DNA of 64,000 nucleotides from Gigaspora rosea. Taxonomy: Eukaryota > Glomeromycota > Glomeromycetes > Diversisporales > Gigasporaceae. The position numbers and the translations under genes are program-made. The stretch covers positions 1 through 64,000 of the forward strand of contig QKWP01001210.1 in NCBI GenBank assembly GCA_003550325.1, given 5' to 3'. Below are positions 32,474 through 43,900 of the stretch, one piece after another. Every line of letters starts with the position of its first letter. Within the stretch, counting starts at the first letter, position 1. The notes below the pieces were generated by a model. That model had not been told where the DNA came from. It saw only the letters and a program-made list of their open reading frames with translations, and searched no databases.

Positions 32474-32784
32474 TATATAATATATAATAATAATAAATAA
32501 AAAATATAAAATTTGCAAGGTCTCACATTTAACATTTAAAAAAAAAATAAAATTAAATATAAAATTTGATCATATGAAAATTTTAAAAAATTTTGAAAAT
32601 ATACAAAATATTGCGAAATTTTGTAAAAAACTGCAGATTTATATAATAATATACGAAATATTACCTTTTGCAACCACAAAATGAAATAATTAAATAGAGG
32701 TTTGCATTGTTTTATTTGGTCTATTTTACAATATTTTGCAATATATTTTGCAATATTTTGCAATTTTTTGTAGAGTGTTGCTAA

Positions 32785-33100
32785 CTTGCCCTCCTGGTGA
32801 TGTAACTACCCTATAATTTACCAATCAGGTCGCAGGATCTTGTGTAACAAAATAAAGAAAATTTTAAAAAAATTAAAAAAAAATCAAAAAAATTATCAAT
32901 ATTACAAAATTTTATTACAAAAACTAGCTTTGGGCTATTAAATAAAAGTTTTTGGCATCTAATTTTGCATATAAATAATCAATCCATTCTCTAACTTAAT
33001 ATACCTATACTTTTACCCTAACCCTAATCTTTAAAGAATAGTTTTTTATATAAAAAACTTCTATAAAAATAAAGGGTGGTTAAAATTTATAACTTTAACC
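32785..33100 (-). mobile_element. Telomere-block MITE family copy, minus strand
   Basis: In plus order: CTGGTGATGTAACTACC, ACCAATCAGGTCGCAGGATC followed by TTGTGTAAC, AATAAAAGTTTTTGGC, then TTACCCTAACCCTAATC. The modules and their order are as in 17240-17514, reversed. Confidence 0.65.
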
Positions 33101-33269
33101 AGGTGTTAAAATTAGTTAAATTCTTTTTTGTAATATATTTCGAAATATTTCAAAAAAAATACATACCGAAATCTTTTGAAAGATTGCAGTTTTTTTAAAG
33201 ATTTCATATCAATTACAATTCTTTCAAAAGATTTTGGCCTGCAATTTCTTTCAAAAAATTTCGTATATT

Positions 33270-33900
33270 TATTTTGCTGATATAATATAATCTGAAAACT
33301 TAATTTTTTGTTATTTTCTTCTAGCTTGTCACAGAAAACTTCATTAACAAAGAAACCCAATTTTTATTAAAATTTTTTGTACAAAGGTGCTATCTTCTGC
33401 TAGTTATCTTGTAAGAATATACTTTTGGCTTACATATTAAATATACAAAGAAGTCTTTTAGAAAGTAGTTGATCTTTATAAGAACTATACTTTTGTATTG
33501 TTCTATACTATATATATTTTATAATCAACTTTTTAACAAAAAACTTTTTATTATTACAATTAAATTTTTATCAAATTTTTGTAGTAAACAGATTAGATTA
33601 TGTTCTTTGTAGTAGTAAAAATTTTAATAAATAAAATATTTAAAAAATATAAAGTTTTAGAAGTTACTTTAAATTTTTTGGAGTTATACAAAATTATTAA
33701 TTAAATGTTATATGATTATCATATAACAAAATAATACCTAATCTTTAAATATAGTATCTTGATAAATATCTAACCAATTTTAGTGAGTTTACTACCATTA
33801 AAATCAAAAAAACCTATTTTGCAACTTTTAATTAATTTTTAAAAACAGTTTGCTTAATAAAATGATTTTTAATATTTAAAAGAAAAATAGTAATACAAAA
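33270..33900 (+). repeat. Dispersed repeat family A, 3' part, decayed
   Basis: 33310-33500 aligns with 46240-46410: CACAGAAAACTTCATTAACA against TGCAAAAAACTTCGTCAGTG, then TACAAAGAAGTC and GTTGATCTTTATAAGAAC. 33770-33900 matches 7700-7830 and 51550-51660 around TTTACTACCATTAAAATCA. An 82-codon minus frame is a by-product. Confidence 0.55.
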
Positions 33901-34119
33901 ATCATATAAAAAATAATTAATATACCCTCTATCTTTATTAACAAATTGATTTATTGTTTTAGTTTTATATTATAACAAATTTAATAGAATAGTATTTTAC
34001 TAAATTCCAAAAATTAATATATTAAAATTTAGGATAAACCTATACAATACACCTTATGATATGCAATATATATATAAATATAATTTGTAGGTTTGTATAA
34101 TAATTTGATGAAAAATTTT

Positions 34120-34345
34120 ATATAACAAAAATTAATATGAAGTTAGAGTTAGAATTGGGCTAGAGTTAGAGGTTAGAACAGAGTAATTAGCTTATTATAA
34201 TTTTGCAAAGAATTTTTTTTATTAGAGCTCAAAAAGTGGTTATATAGACAAAATTTTTTGATATTACAAGTTCAGTACACAAAAAAAATTTGTTTGTTAC
34301 ATCTGATTTTCAAATTTAATTGGTAAATTGTTTAGGTGCAATATA
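34120..34345 (+). repeat. Telomere-block MITE family, decayed copy
   Basis: GTTAGAGTTAGAATTGGGCT and AGAGTTAGAGGTTAG, then AATTTTGCAAAGAATTTTTT, then GTTACATCTGATTTTCAAAT and TAATTGGTAAATTG, in family order. Confidence 0.5.
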
Positions 34346-34359
34346 CAGAGATATGAAGT

Positions 34360-36110
34360 TTAAAAAGCTTTTAAAATTTAAATATTATTTTATTATTAAA
34401 AAAAACTTAAACAAATTTGAAATAGTTATTGAAAAATTAATTTTTAAAATTTATTAAAAATTTTTATTATAAAAAGACTTGTACAACTAGATATTTACTA
34501 GTAAAAACATAGTTACACAAATTCTTTTTAGTAAAAATTCTTAACAAACTTTAAAATCTAATTCTTTAATAACTATCTTATTAAATTAGCTCAAATTTTT
34601 GTTAGTATTATATAAAAAGATTTAAATTTTAATTTACTGTATTAATTTTTTAAAATTTTTAAATTTAATTTTGATTTTTATTAATTTTTATTTAATTTTA
34701 ATTAATTTTAAATTTTAATAAAAAAATTTACTAAAAATTCTAACAAATTTTAGCTCTTATCTAAGTTTTGTTAAAGTAATTAAATTTTTTTTTAAATCTA
34801 TATTTAGTTAATACTATTTCAGTATTTATAGTAAAAATTTTAAGATTGTACCTTTTTATTTTAAAAAATTAGAAGGGGTAGCTTACTTTTGACCAGCACT
34901 ATATATATACTGTATAATTAATATGATAAATTAAATAAAATTAGATTGATCTTATATCCAATTTTTAATCTTTTTTGTTAAATTTTTTTTTATAGTTAAG
35001 TTAGAATTTAGGTAGGATTAGAATTATTAGAAAAAAAGTATAGATAGATTTTGATAGCACTTATATTTTTAAATTGAAACCTTTAAATTTATAATGTAAA
35101 AATCCAAGTCTTTTGTTGCCAAAAATTAAATTTCAGTTACCGAATTACATATTAATAAATCAATGTTGAGCCCTGAAAAATTTTTTTGGACCTCTGATCT
35201 AGACTGATAACATGTCCAACCCATCTTCGCCACTTTTGACGTATTATATTATACATATAAATTTATTATAACGACGCACCTTAACCTGAGAAATATTGAT
35301 TTCTCAGCATAAATCCATTAGTAGTAAAAATTTTCAGATTTTGGGGGTATTTTATAAATTCACCATAATGTCTTTGATCAATTTGTCAATAATTTAGTCT
35401 CGGCTATTATGCTGCAACTGCATCCTGTGAAACACGAACCTTGTTTGTAATTAATTTCATTTTTCGGGCCCTTATAGGTTAATGTGATTTTGCGACAACC
35501 GTAACCATGATCGGTTGTCAAAAAAGTCATTGGGACGATTCTACGGCTTCACTACTCATGAATTGACCAATAAGTTTAATTTATGAGTTATTCAATCAAT
35601 AATACTTTCAGTAAATTTAATATAGAGTTTGTAAAATTTACAAATATCTTTGGATCCACCCACTTCCATTTGGGATACTAAACATTCGGATTACCCATCT
35701 CAATGGCATCCAATCATTAAATCAACATTCGAAATTAAATACGATTTGTTTTCCCCAACAGCAGAATTAAGAGATAATTTTCAGGGCCCTCATTGCCGGA
35801 GATCTAACGGGTTATTCCCACATAATAGGAAATAAAGATGTGTTTTTCGGTTGTATATTGTTTATAGAGATTGTTTAACAATTTATAATTGCTACTTTAA
35901 AAAAAAAGTTTCGAAAAAGTCTATTTCACCGGTTTATCGGCTAATTAAGTAATGATTATAATTCACAATTATAAATAAAACATGGAATAATATCATAACT
36001 ATTTATATCCAGAATCGAAATTCATTTTGATTTATTAACATTTGTTTAAAACAATACATTATACAGAATTGCATAAAATGATAGCTAATAAATTTAGCCG
36101 GTCGATAACA
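34360..36110. other. Intergenic DNA, no supported gene
   Basis: The left half is plain AT-rich sequence. 35150-36110 has more even composition. A 61-codon frame (35650-35835) has no recognisable domain and no splice context. CCGTAACCATGATCGG with ATTGGGACGATTCTAC (35501-35545) recurs in diverged form at 57508-57560, suggesting the end of another repeat family. Confidence 0.45.
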
Positions 36111-36111
36111 T

Positions 36112-36372
36112 ATGGCTGCCGTCAATAGAAATAAAACAGATTGACATTCTTTTAAAAAAAATTATTAACAACTTTCACAGCTCATATCTCAATGAAGTTT
36201 TGAGGCTATCTTGATGATTTAATATTCAAAAGAAAGCTTAGATCGTAAGCTTTCATTTGACTATTAAATCATTAAGATAGCCTCAAAACCCATCTAGATA
36301 TGAGCTGTGAAAGTTAAGGTATTAATTTTTTTAAAATGTCAATCTATCTGATTTCTATTGACGGCAGTCCAT
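36112..36372. mobile_element. Palindromic MITE, 261 bp, intact copy
   Basis: ATGGCTGCCGTCAATAGAAA at the left and the complement of ATGGACTGCCGTCAATAGAA at the right. The arms continue through TTTCACAGCTCATATCTC, TGAGGCTATCTTGATGATTT and GAAAGCTTAGATCG. Other copies are at 43062-43316 (in an intron) and 195-364. Confidence 0.85.
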
Positions 36373-36914
36373 TGTGAATATCAGTCTGTTATACTATAAT
36401 TGCTTGGCGCTCTGGATCCCGATTACTTGGCGCTCTAACTAACATCCAGACCTTTTACTCATTTCGGTCCGAGATCAAACTCTGGTCTATTCAATAGATT
36501 TTCACATGGATATTACATACAATTAGAAAATTGTTCCAAATAATAATTAACATTAAACTAATTTAAAGTTGAGGTTGTGAATCAAAGTGTAAAACCTAAA
36601 ATAATTAAATAAATAAAATATACAACTTAATTTATATAACTTAAAAATTATGATTCGTATATACGTATATTAACAAATAAAATATCAGATAATGACTTTA
36701 AATTGGTAGCTGTCATATTTTCATCATTTCACAAAACGTGAAGAGCAGACAAATGCCTTAATCATCATGTAATTTAAAACATTAAAAACAATAACATTAC
36801 CATACCGTAAACCGTAAACCGTAATTGAGAAGAAAATCTTTTTTTTAAAAAAAATTTTGTATCTTATTTATCTATAAACTAGCCAATAAAATCACAGAAA
36901 ATGCTGTAGTGTTC
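36373..36914. other. Intergenic DNA with small direct repeats
   Basis: CTTGGCGCTCT occurs twice (36402 and 36426), and CCGTAAACCGTAA is repeated at 36805. No gene is seen. Confidence 0.4.
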
Positions 36915-37345
36915 CGCATGAACCGGACCTGGGCGAACATTTGGGTTGTGGACTAGGAAAACCCGCCTCTGAAGGGGGGTTTCCATTTTGAGAAAATAGC
37001 GATTATAGTTTGTGTTACCTAAATTTTACCCCTGAATTTTTTATTTATTTTTAGATATCAATTACTGAATAAACAATGTCATGTGATTATGAACCACTGA
37101 TTAACCAATCTAATTTAATTGAGTCGGTTGTAAATCTATTTTTAGAACACGATCGTTAAAAAATTGGTTTACATTCAAGTTAAAAAATCACGATAATTTA
37201 TTATATCAACATGGGGTAAAAAGTAACATACGTATAGATAAAAACCAGCACTTTCATTTGAATCAAAAAACTCAAAATTGTTGAAAAAGTGTCAAAGGCG
37301 GGTTTTCCTAGTCCACAACCCATTTTTAAGATCCGGATCCGGTCC
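36915..37345. mobile_element. MITE with 26-base perfect inverted repeats
   Basis: 36943-36968 (GGGTTGTGGACTAGGAAAAC followed by CCGCCT) is the exact complement of 37296-37321. Outside the pair, AACCGGACCTGGGCG and GATCCGGATCCGGTCCGGG extend the symmetry loosely. The interior of ~330 bases is AT-rich and without frames. Confidence 0.7.
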
Positions 37346-37439
37346 GGGATCGTCTCCAAAAAAAAACCTTATCTAGAAAAAAAAACATTGCTCTCCATAT
37401 CTCTCTGATGAACTTTGCTCGTCTTTTATAAACGTTTTT

Positions 37440-37640
37440 GACTAAACAGAAAAGCTAGCTTATGTTTCAGACCGTGACCGGGCGGATCTTAATAAAGGTC
37501 CGGATTCGGTCTACGGACCAGACCGTACCCGGATCTTCGGGCCGAAATTTAAAAAAAAATCAAAATTTTGGGCCTAATGTGTCAAAAACATAGTAAAATA
37601 CGGGCCGAACTTTTATTTTGCGGGCCGAAAAAGACCCTAT
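37440..37640. repeat. GC-rich patch with GGTCCGGA / CGGGCCGAA motifs
   Basis: Short direct and inverted CCGGATC, GGTCCG and CGGGCCGAA motifs are scattered over 200 bases. It may be the end of an element related to the preceding MITE. Confidence 0.35.
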
Positions 37641-37856
37641 ATTATTGATCACGTACTAAATAAGCAACATAACCAAAGATCTAATTTAATTTACTGGCGT
37701 TAATGCTAACACTTGCAATTTAATAATCTGAAAGAATATACGTATATACAAGTTTATTCATAATAAATAATTATACATATAATTAATTTTTCAAAAAACC
37801 CTTATTGATTGAATACAAGAGCTCACATACAATGTTTGTTTTATAATAGAGCTTCT

Positions 37857-38636
37857 TTAAATTGATTTATGAAGTTCCTGGAATTCTTCCGGTTTAACAA
37901 CCTTTAAGATTAAAAAAATAAAATAATTAAGAAATTTTCGCAAATTAAATGATCCAAATCGGTAATCATTATTAGCTGCAACTAACTATCACATGTTCTT
38001 AAACAATATATTTTTTGCATTTATATCTGGAAGATCGCTTTTAATCGGCAACTATCGTCATATTATTTTTGTATTAAAGCTGTCTTCTTTTTTTTAATTG
38101 ATTATTTATAAGTTGCCAAGACAAATTTTCGCACAATTGATTTTCGATCTGGATCACTATTTTAATTAAAATAATAAAATAAACAATTATATTATAAATG
38201 TACAAACCTTTATTTTCGGAAATTCTCTTGCAGTATCTGCAGCTTTTGTATTAGAAACAGCGTTTTTGTCATACTGAGGCATTTCGTCATTAAATTCATA
38301 ATGTTCATCTAATACCGCTGCTTCGTCAACTGGTTTACCCCAATTGTATGAACCAGCACCTTCCTAATAAAGAATTTTTCATATATAAAAAATACGATAA
38401 ATTTAAAATTGCTTGGCTAACTCGCTTAATAATAATCTTTAAATTTTTTTTATCTACCTTCTTTGGCATACCACGGGGATCCGTATATCCATTCCTATAG
38501 ACATCAAAAACATTAAAAAAACTTGGCAAAAAAGTGTTTTTTTTTTTCAATGTATGAATATAAAAAAGAAATACCTTTGAAGGTGGCGATCTTGTTTAAG
38601 AGCACCAGGAGTTTCAGAATGTTTTGTACGTGTCAT
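37857..38636 (-). CDS. Stf2/Tma10-like small hydrophilic protein
   Basis: Four exons (38636-38575, 38494-38458, 38363-38208, 37901-37857) join in frame to 99 codons plus stop. All splice sites are GT/AG. The second exon is only 37 bases. The product starts MTRTKHSETPGALKQDRHLQ, then RNGYTDPRGMPKKEGAGSYN and WGKPVDEAAV, with an acidic/polar tail ending QELHKSI. It resembles yeast Stf2 and Tma10 (about 85 residues): MTRT start, a basic (N)G......P middle, and the G.G..NWGKPGDE box, which is related to the hyaluronan/mRNA-binding (HABP4/SERBP1) motif. Yeast Stf2 was described as an ATPase-stabilising factor and is a desiccation-related hydrophilin, while Tma10 associates with ribosomes. No membrane segment or signal peptide. 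The family is recalled, not searched. Confidence 0.75.
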
Positions 38637-39173
38637 ATTTTACCTTCAATAAAAGTTGTAGTTTTGTTTAAGGCAGAGTGAGAGAGAGATTTATTTAAAA
38701 TAAAAAAATTTGGATCGACTTAAATATCTGGTGATTAATGTCATTTGATGATTATTTCAAGCTATTTCAAGTAAAATCACGTCATTTTTACATTTTTATG
38801 AAACATAAACTATTAAATGTTTATGTCGATATATTTACAAATAATTGATAAGCCACATGATTAACGTAAACAAATATAAACCAGTGCCGTAAAATTTTCC
38901 AGAGTCTTCTAGTACTGTATTAATATTGTTTCTAAGATAATTCTAGTATCAGGTATGGTTTTTTTAGGTTTTTAAGAAATTTTAGGTATTTAGGTAATTT
39001 AGGTAATTTAGGCAATTTAGGCATTGTATATACTGTAGTTTTAAAATTACATTTTATATATTGAGAAGAGTCGTACCGAATATATAATGAATACGATTAC
39101 AATGCATATAAACGTACGTTTAGTTAACGATGTTTTTGTCATTAGATATATTAAATATATTATTATAGTATAT

Positions 39174-39213
<40 letters not shown>

Positions 39214-39371
39214 CATTGCATATAAAAACAATGAATTTTGTTTTAAGTCTGAGATATAGTGACAATTACCATGACTAAAGTTTAACGTTAATACAGTACT
39301 GTATTAAATTTTATTCCCTTTTTTTTTCTATAAATAAGAATATATCAAATTATTATTCCTTTGAGAAAAAC
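38637..39371. other. Divergent intergenic region between the Stf2-like and BTB genes
   Basis: Holds TAGGTAATTTAGG tandem units (38965-39018) and an AT dinucleotide run (39171-39212). Promoters for both divergent genes should lie here, but no specific element stands out. Confidence 0.5.
39171..39212. repeat. (AT)n microsatellite
   Basis: About twenty AT units, preceded by TATAGATATA. Frames across it on either strand are artefacts. Confidence 0.9.
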
Positions 39372-40491
39372 ATGGAAACTTCTCATGCATTACTTCAACC
39401 GTTATTCAATGATATAAGTACAGCAGATATAATTCTTCGAGTTGATAATGTTCATTTTCATTCTCATGTCTGTATATTATACGCAACTTCTAGATTTTGG
39501 AATCAATACTTTAAATTTCAAAGGGCAAAACGAATTAATTTTGGTTATATTAATTGTGTAAACCACAATTCTATGCAAGATCATGAAATCTTGTTACATG
39601 ATTATAGCTGTTCGAAAAACAATTTAATTACAAAGTTACATGAATATAAAGGTGATCCAGAATGTGAAATGAAATATTCTTGGACTGATTTTGGAAATTT
39701 GCTCGCATATTTGTAAGTATTATTATGATTATTATGACTAACAAAAACAAATAATATTACATTCACTACATCGATAATAGCCAGATTTTAATATATACTT
39801 CTATCAAACAGGTATGGTTACCCGATAAAAGAAAGAAAAAAGGATAATTTGTATGTTCTTGCTTACCTTGCGTCAAAAAATAAGTTTGATGTACCAGAAT
39901 TATTGCAAATTTGTGACGATTTATTACATGAAATGGCAAGTTTCATTAAAATATTTGTTAATTCTTTTAAAAAAAAAAATTTGGGGGCTAAACCTTAATT
40001 CGCGTTTATATTGATAGTGGGATAAACAACATTGGAAAGTTACATTAAGAATCTCTAAATGGTTGGGATTGAATAAATTGAGGTGTCAAGTTTTGAAATA
40101 TGTATATAGTAAAGGTGATTCTATGTTCACGAAACACGTTTTAAAAGAACTTGATGAATCGGATTTGAAAATTGCACTTGCTATCTCTGATGGTAATAAC
40201 CCATGTCTCCTGAATTTTGAAATAATGGTAAATAATGATGATGATCAATCTGAATTGATAACTCAAGATGGTACAGAAGAAAAAGATGATAGGGTCATCG
40301 AGGAACATGATGGTGTTATCGAGGAACATGATGATATGTTAATTGATAGTAATATGAATGATACTGAAATTATTCCTGATTTGGATAATCAAAAAGGGAA
40401 GTGTGTAGAAAAAGCTCCTATTATCGATCAAAAACAGAGAAAACACAATTATCATGTTCGTTGGGGAGAAAATGTGACGTTATTGGTTTAA
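39372..40491 (+). CDS. BTB/POZ-like protein, 319 aa
   Basis: Three exons (39372-39712, 39812-39956, 40018-40491) give 960 bases in frame. The second donor is GTTAAT rather than the usual GTAAGT type. Residues ~12-50 (LFNDISTADIILRVDNVHFH, SHVCILYATSRFW) follow the opening strand-helix of a BTB domain: F.D...ADI.L.V....FH.H..IL...S.F. A loop with His/Cys-rich sequence and a second half (LAYLYGY, DNLYVLAYLASKNKFDVPEL) match the later BTB helices. Then comes a BACK-like helical stretch (WKVTLRISKWLGLNKLRCQV). The last ~90 residues are acidic, with the near-repeat VIEEHDGVIEEHDDML, and end in a basic segment. BTB domains dimerise and often bind cullin-3, and such proteins are expanded in arbuscular-mycorrhizal fungi. 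The exact partner is unknown. It lies 459 bp upstream of the potassium transporter on the same strand. Confidence 0.7.
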
Positions 40492-40821
40492 ATAAAAGAA
40501 AGTTTTTGTTTGTCATATACCTATTTTGACTTTAATTGTATTTTGTCATCTACCATTCTAATCGTTTTAATACAATTGATTCTAAAATACGAAATTACGA
40601 ATATTCTAAGAAAATTGAAAATGATTCCATTTTAAGTATGTTAGAAAAATAGAATTATTTAATTGTTGATAATTTAATTGTTTTTTTTATGAGTGAACTA
40701 TTCCTAAAATGGTCTTTATTTCTAAAAACAAAACTAAGTGATTGCGTAACTACGTAGATCTTTAATTTGCAACTTTTGCAACTTAAAGATAAAGTTTGAC
40801 ACGTGTGTATGAAACAACAAA

Positions 40822-40895
40822 TATATAAAAAATATATATATAAAAAATATATATATAAAAAATATATATATATATATAAAAATATATATATATTT
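40822..40895. repeat. TATATA / AAAAATATATAT tandem repeat
   Basis: Three to four units of about 17 bases with AT runs lie 55 bases before the transporter start codon, within its likely promoter. Confidence 0.8.
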
Positions 40896-40950
40896 TAATA
40901 CCAAGTTTTTTTTTCAAAAAAATCTTAATACGTAGCCATAATTTTACAAA

Positions 40951-43900
40951 ATGACCGATGACAATAATTCGGATTTAGAGACTCAACACTCAAAAAAGGT
41001 GAGTAACAATATTGAGAATTTATAAGTATCAAAGTTAATTTTATTAACTCTGCAATTATTGTATTAGTCTAATCTTGGAGCTTATCAAACAATGGCTATA
41101 GCTTTTAAAGCTTTAGGTACACCATTCATTACTTATGGATCTTTCATAATTTGCTGTCGAAAAAATTAATTCTTCTTAATCTTGATTTAAAATGTCAGGT
41201 GTTGTTTTTGGAGATATTGGTGCTGCACCGATGTTTGGTAAGATCTTATTCCTATTTTCAGATGAACTATGGACCAAAATATTTAGATTCATTAATATTT
41301 AATGAACCTTGTGTAGTATTCACTGGAATCTTCACAAGACCACCTAACGAGGAGGATGTTCGCGGTATGTTAATTTATTATTTTCAACATTTTGACTACT
41401 GTAGTCACAAACTTCATTTTGTTTCTTAAATATTTAGGCGTCGTGTCTTTGATCATCTGGTCTTTGGTAAACTTTTTATTTAAATAAAAATCGCTTTTAA
41501 CTAGTTTCTAATATTCAACCTTAACGAATCATCCTTTTTTCAGACTACTGTATCGTTGATCAAATACATTTTTATTGTCCTTCGAGCCAATGATAATGGC
41601 GAAGGTGGTGCTTTCGCCCTATATTCATTATTAATAAGGTAATGGTGTCTCATCACGTGATAAATGCATCAATTCCCATAATACGGTAGAATCCGAAATT
41701 CCTTTATAAAAATAATAAACCCCTTTGTTATTGTTTAGGCACACTGGGCTCTCTATAGGTCCAGAAGCTCCGAGATCAGATGATTCGACTATAGTAAATT
41801 ACAAAGTCGATAGAGTTCCAAATTTTATCAAACGCAGTAAACTTATACAGAACTTGTTATTAATAATTGTCATACTTGGTTCTTCATTGTTAATAAGCGA
41901 TGGCATGTTAACTCCTGCTATATCGGTAATGTCGGCCATTGAGGGTTTTGAAATTCCCTTGAAAAGCTCAATTTCCAAAGATACTTTTAATACAATAACT
42001 ATCGTCGTGAGCTGGTAATTAAGTTATAATTAACTAATACAGTATATCATAAAGTCACAATAATTTTAATTAAGGTTATTTCTTTTAAAACAAAAAGTGG
42101 TATTCTTATTACACTATTCTTTTGTCAACGATTTGGCACTGAAAAAGTTGGAAGTTTATTTTCTCCAATTGTTGCTATTTGGTTTATTTCTCTCTCCGTG
42201 ATTGGTATTATAAATATATCTGAACGTCCAGAAATCTTGAAAGCTATCTGTCCTTACTATGCAATTAAATACATTTTCGATAATGGAATTAATCATCTCG
42301 GTGGTGTTTTACTAGTATTTGTCGGATCTGAAGCAGTATTTGCGGACCTAGGACATTTTAATCCAAGATCAATTCAAATAGCTTTCCCACTATTTGTTTA
42401 TATTCCTTTATTATTGGCTTACTTAGGTCAAGGCGCAAGCTTGATCAAGGACCCTTCCATCTTTAATACCACATTTTGGAATTCTATTCCTAATACCGGT
42501 AACTCGGGTGCTTATTGGTTTATGCTTATTTTGGCTACTATGACTTCAATTATTGCTGCTCAAGCTATGATTTCCGCGACTTTTGCCTTAATTTATCAAT
42601 CAATTCAGCTGGACTGTTTCCCAAGAATTAAAGTAAGATCATTCATTTACTCGTTATTTATTTATTTTATTTATTTATTCGTTATTAATTAATTTATATG
42701 ATAAATAGATTGTTCATACGTCAAAAAAAATGAAAGGTCAAATTTATCTTCCTGAGGTATTCTTCAATAATGTTCTGTATTGAATATATATATATAATAT
42801 GGGTGCTTTTAGACATTTCCCGCGGGAGATTATCTCACATGGGAGATATCTCTATCCAGCCAATAGCGAGTCGCAATTTTCGTGTAACGTAACACGATCA
42901 AAAAAGTCAAAAATCGCGTAATATGTATAGAAATCACTTTTTTTTTTTTAACAAAAAAAAGTTTTCCTTGAGCCCTAATCCCAGCATAAATGAGCATAAA
43001 TTTTGGGTCGTGGGAGATGCCTATAAATTCCCATATAATATTGTATACTTTTTTCGTCAATATGAGCTGCCATCAATAGAAATCAGGCAAATTGTCATTT
43101 AAAAAAAAAAAAAAAATTAATACCTTAAATTTCACAGTTCATATCTCGAAGCTATCTTTAATAATTTAATAGTTAAAAGAAAGCTCTAAGCTTCCTTTTG
43201 ACTACTAAATTATTAAGATAATTTCAAAATTCATCGAGATATGAGCTGTGAAAGTTAAGGTATTGATTTTTTCTTTTAAATGACGATTTGCCTGATTTCT
43301 ATTGACGACAGTCCATATATGTCGCAGGTTAAAATGAAATTGGGTTCCCTTTTAAACTTTAAAGTAGTAATATGAATTTATTCGCCTAGTTGGTCTAGTT
43401 GAACACGAAAAGAGGAGGTGATATTCATAAACTTTTATATTTATTATAATTAATAATTTTAATTTTTTTTTAAAAAAAATATTCGACCAACTAATCAATC
43501 ACGTTTTTTGTTCCGATTCATAAAATTACTTTAAACCCACATCTATTCTGCTATTTAATAACACTGCTTCATTTTAATCCGTCATTATACATATATATGG
43601 CATGAAGGACTAATTAATTTTTATAACTTACAGGCTAATTATGCTTTGATGATTTTGGTTGTAATCCTCTGTAACGCCTTTAAAGATTCTCAGAGTTTGT
43701 TAATATCTTTTGTCCTTCTTTTAAAGACGGTGTTTCTTTTTTTTATATTAAGTATTCTCATAATATTGTTGTTTTTAGGACGAAAGTTTACGGATTAGCT
43801 ATTGCCATGGTGATGTTTATAACGACAATTCTTGTATCGATCATAATGCATGTTGTTTGGCATCTTCATATAGGATTTCCAATCATGTTTTTATTGATAT

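Noticed and set aside
41151-41316. Reading frame [14 protein letters not shown] as part of the transporter
   Set aside because: Including it breaks phase with the preceding exon and inserts residues absent from the HAK family. Splicing at 41317 restores the family pattern [13 protein letters not shown].
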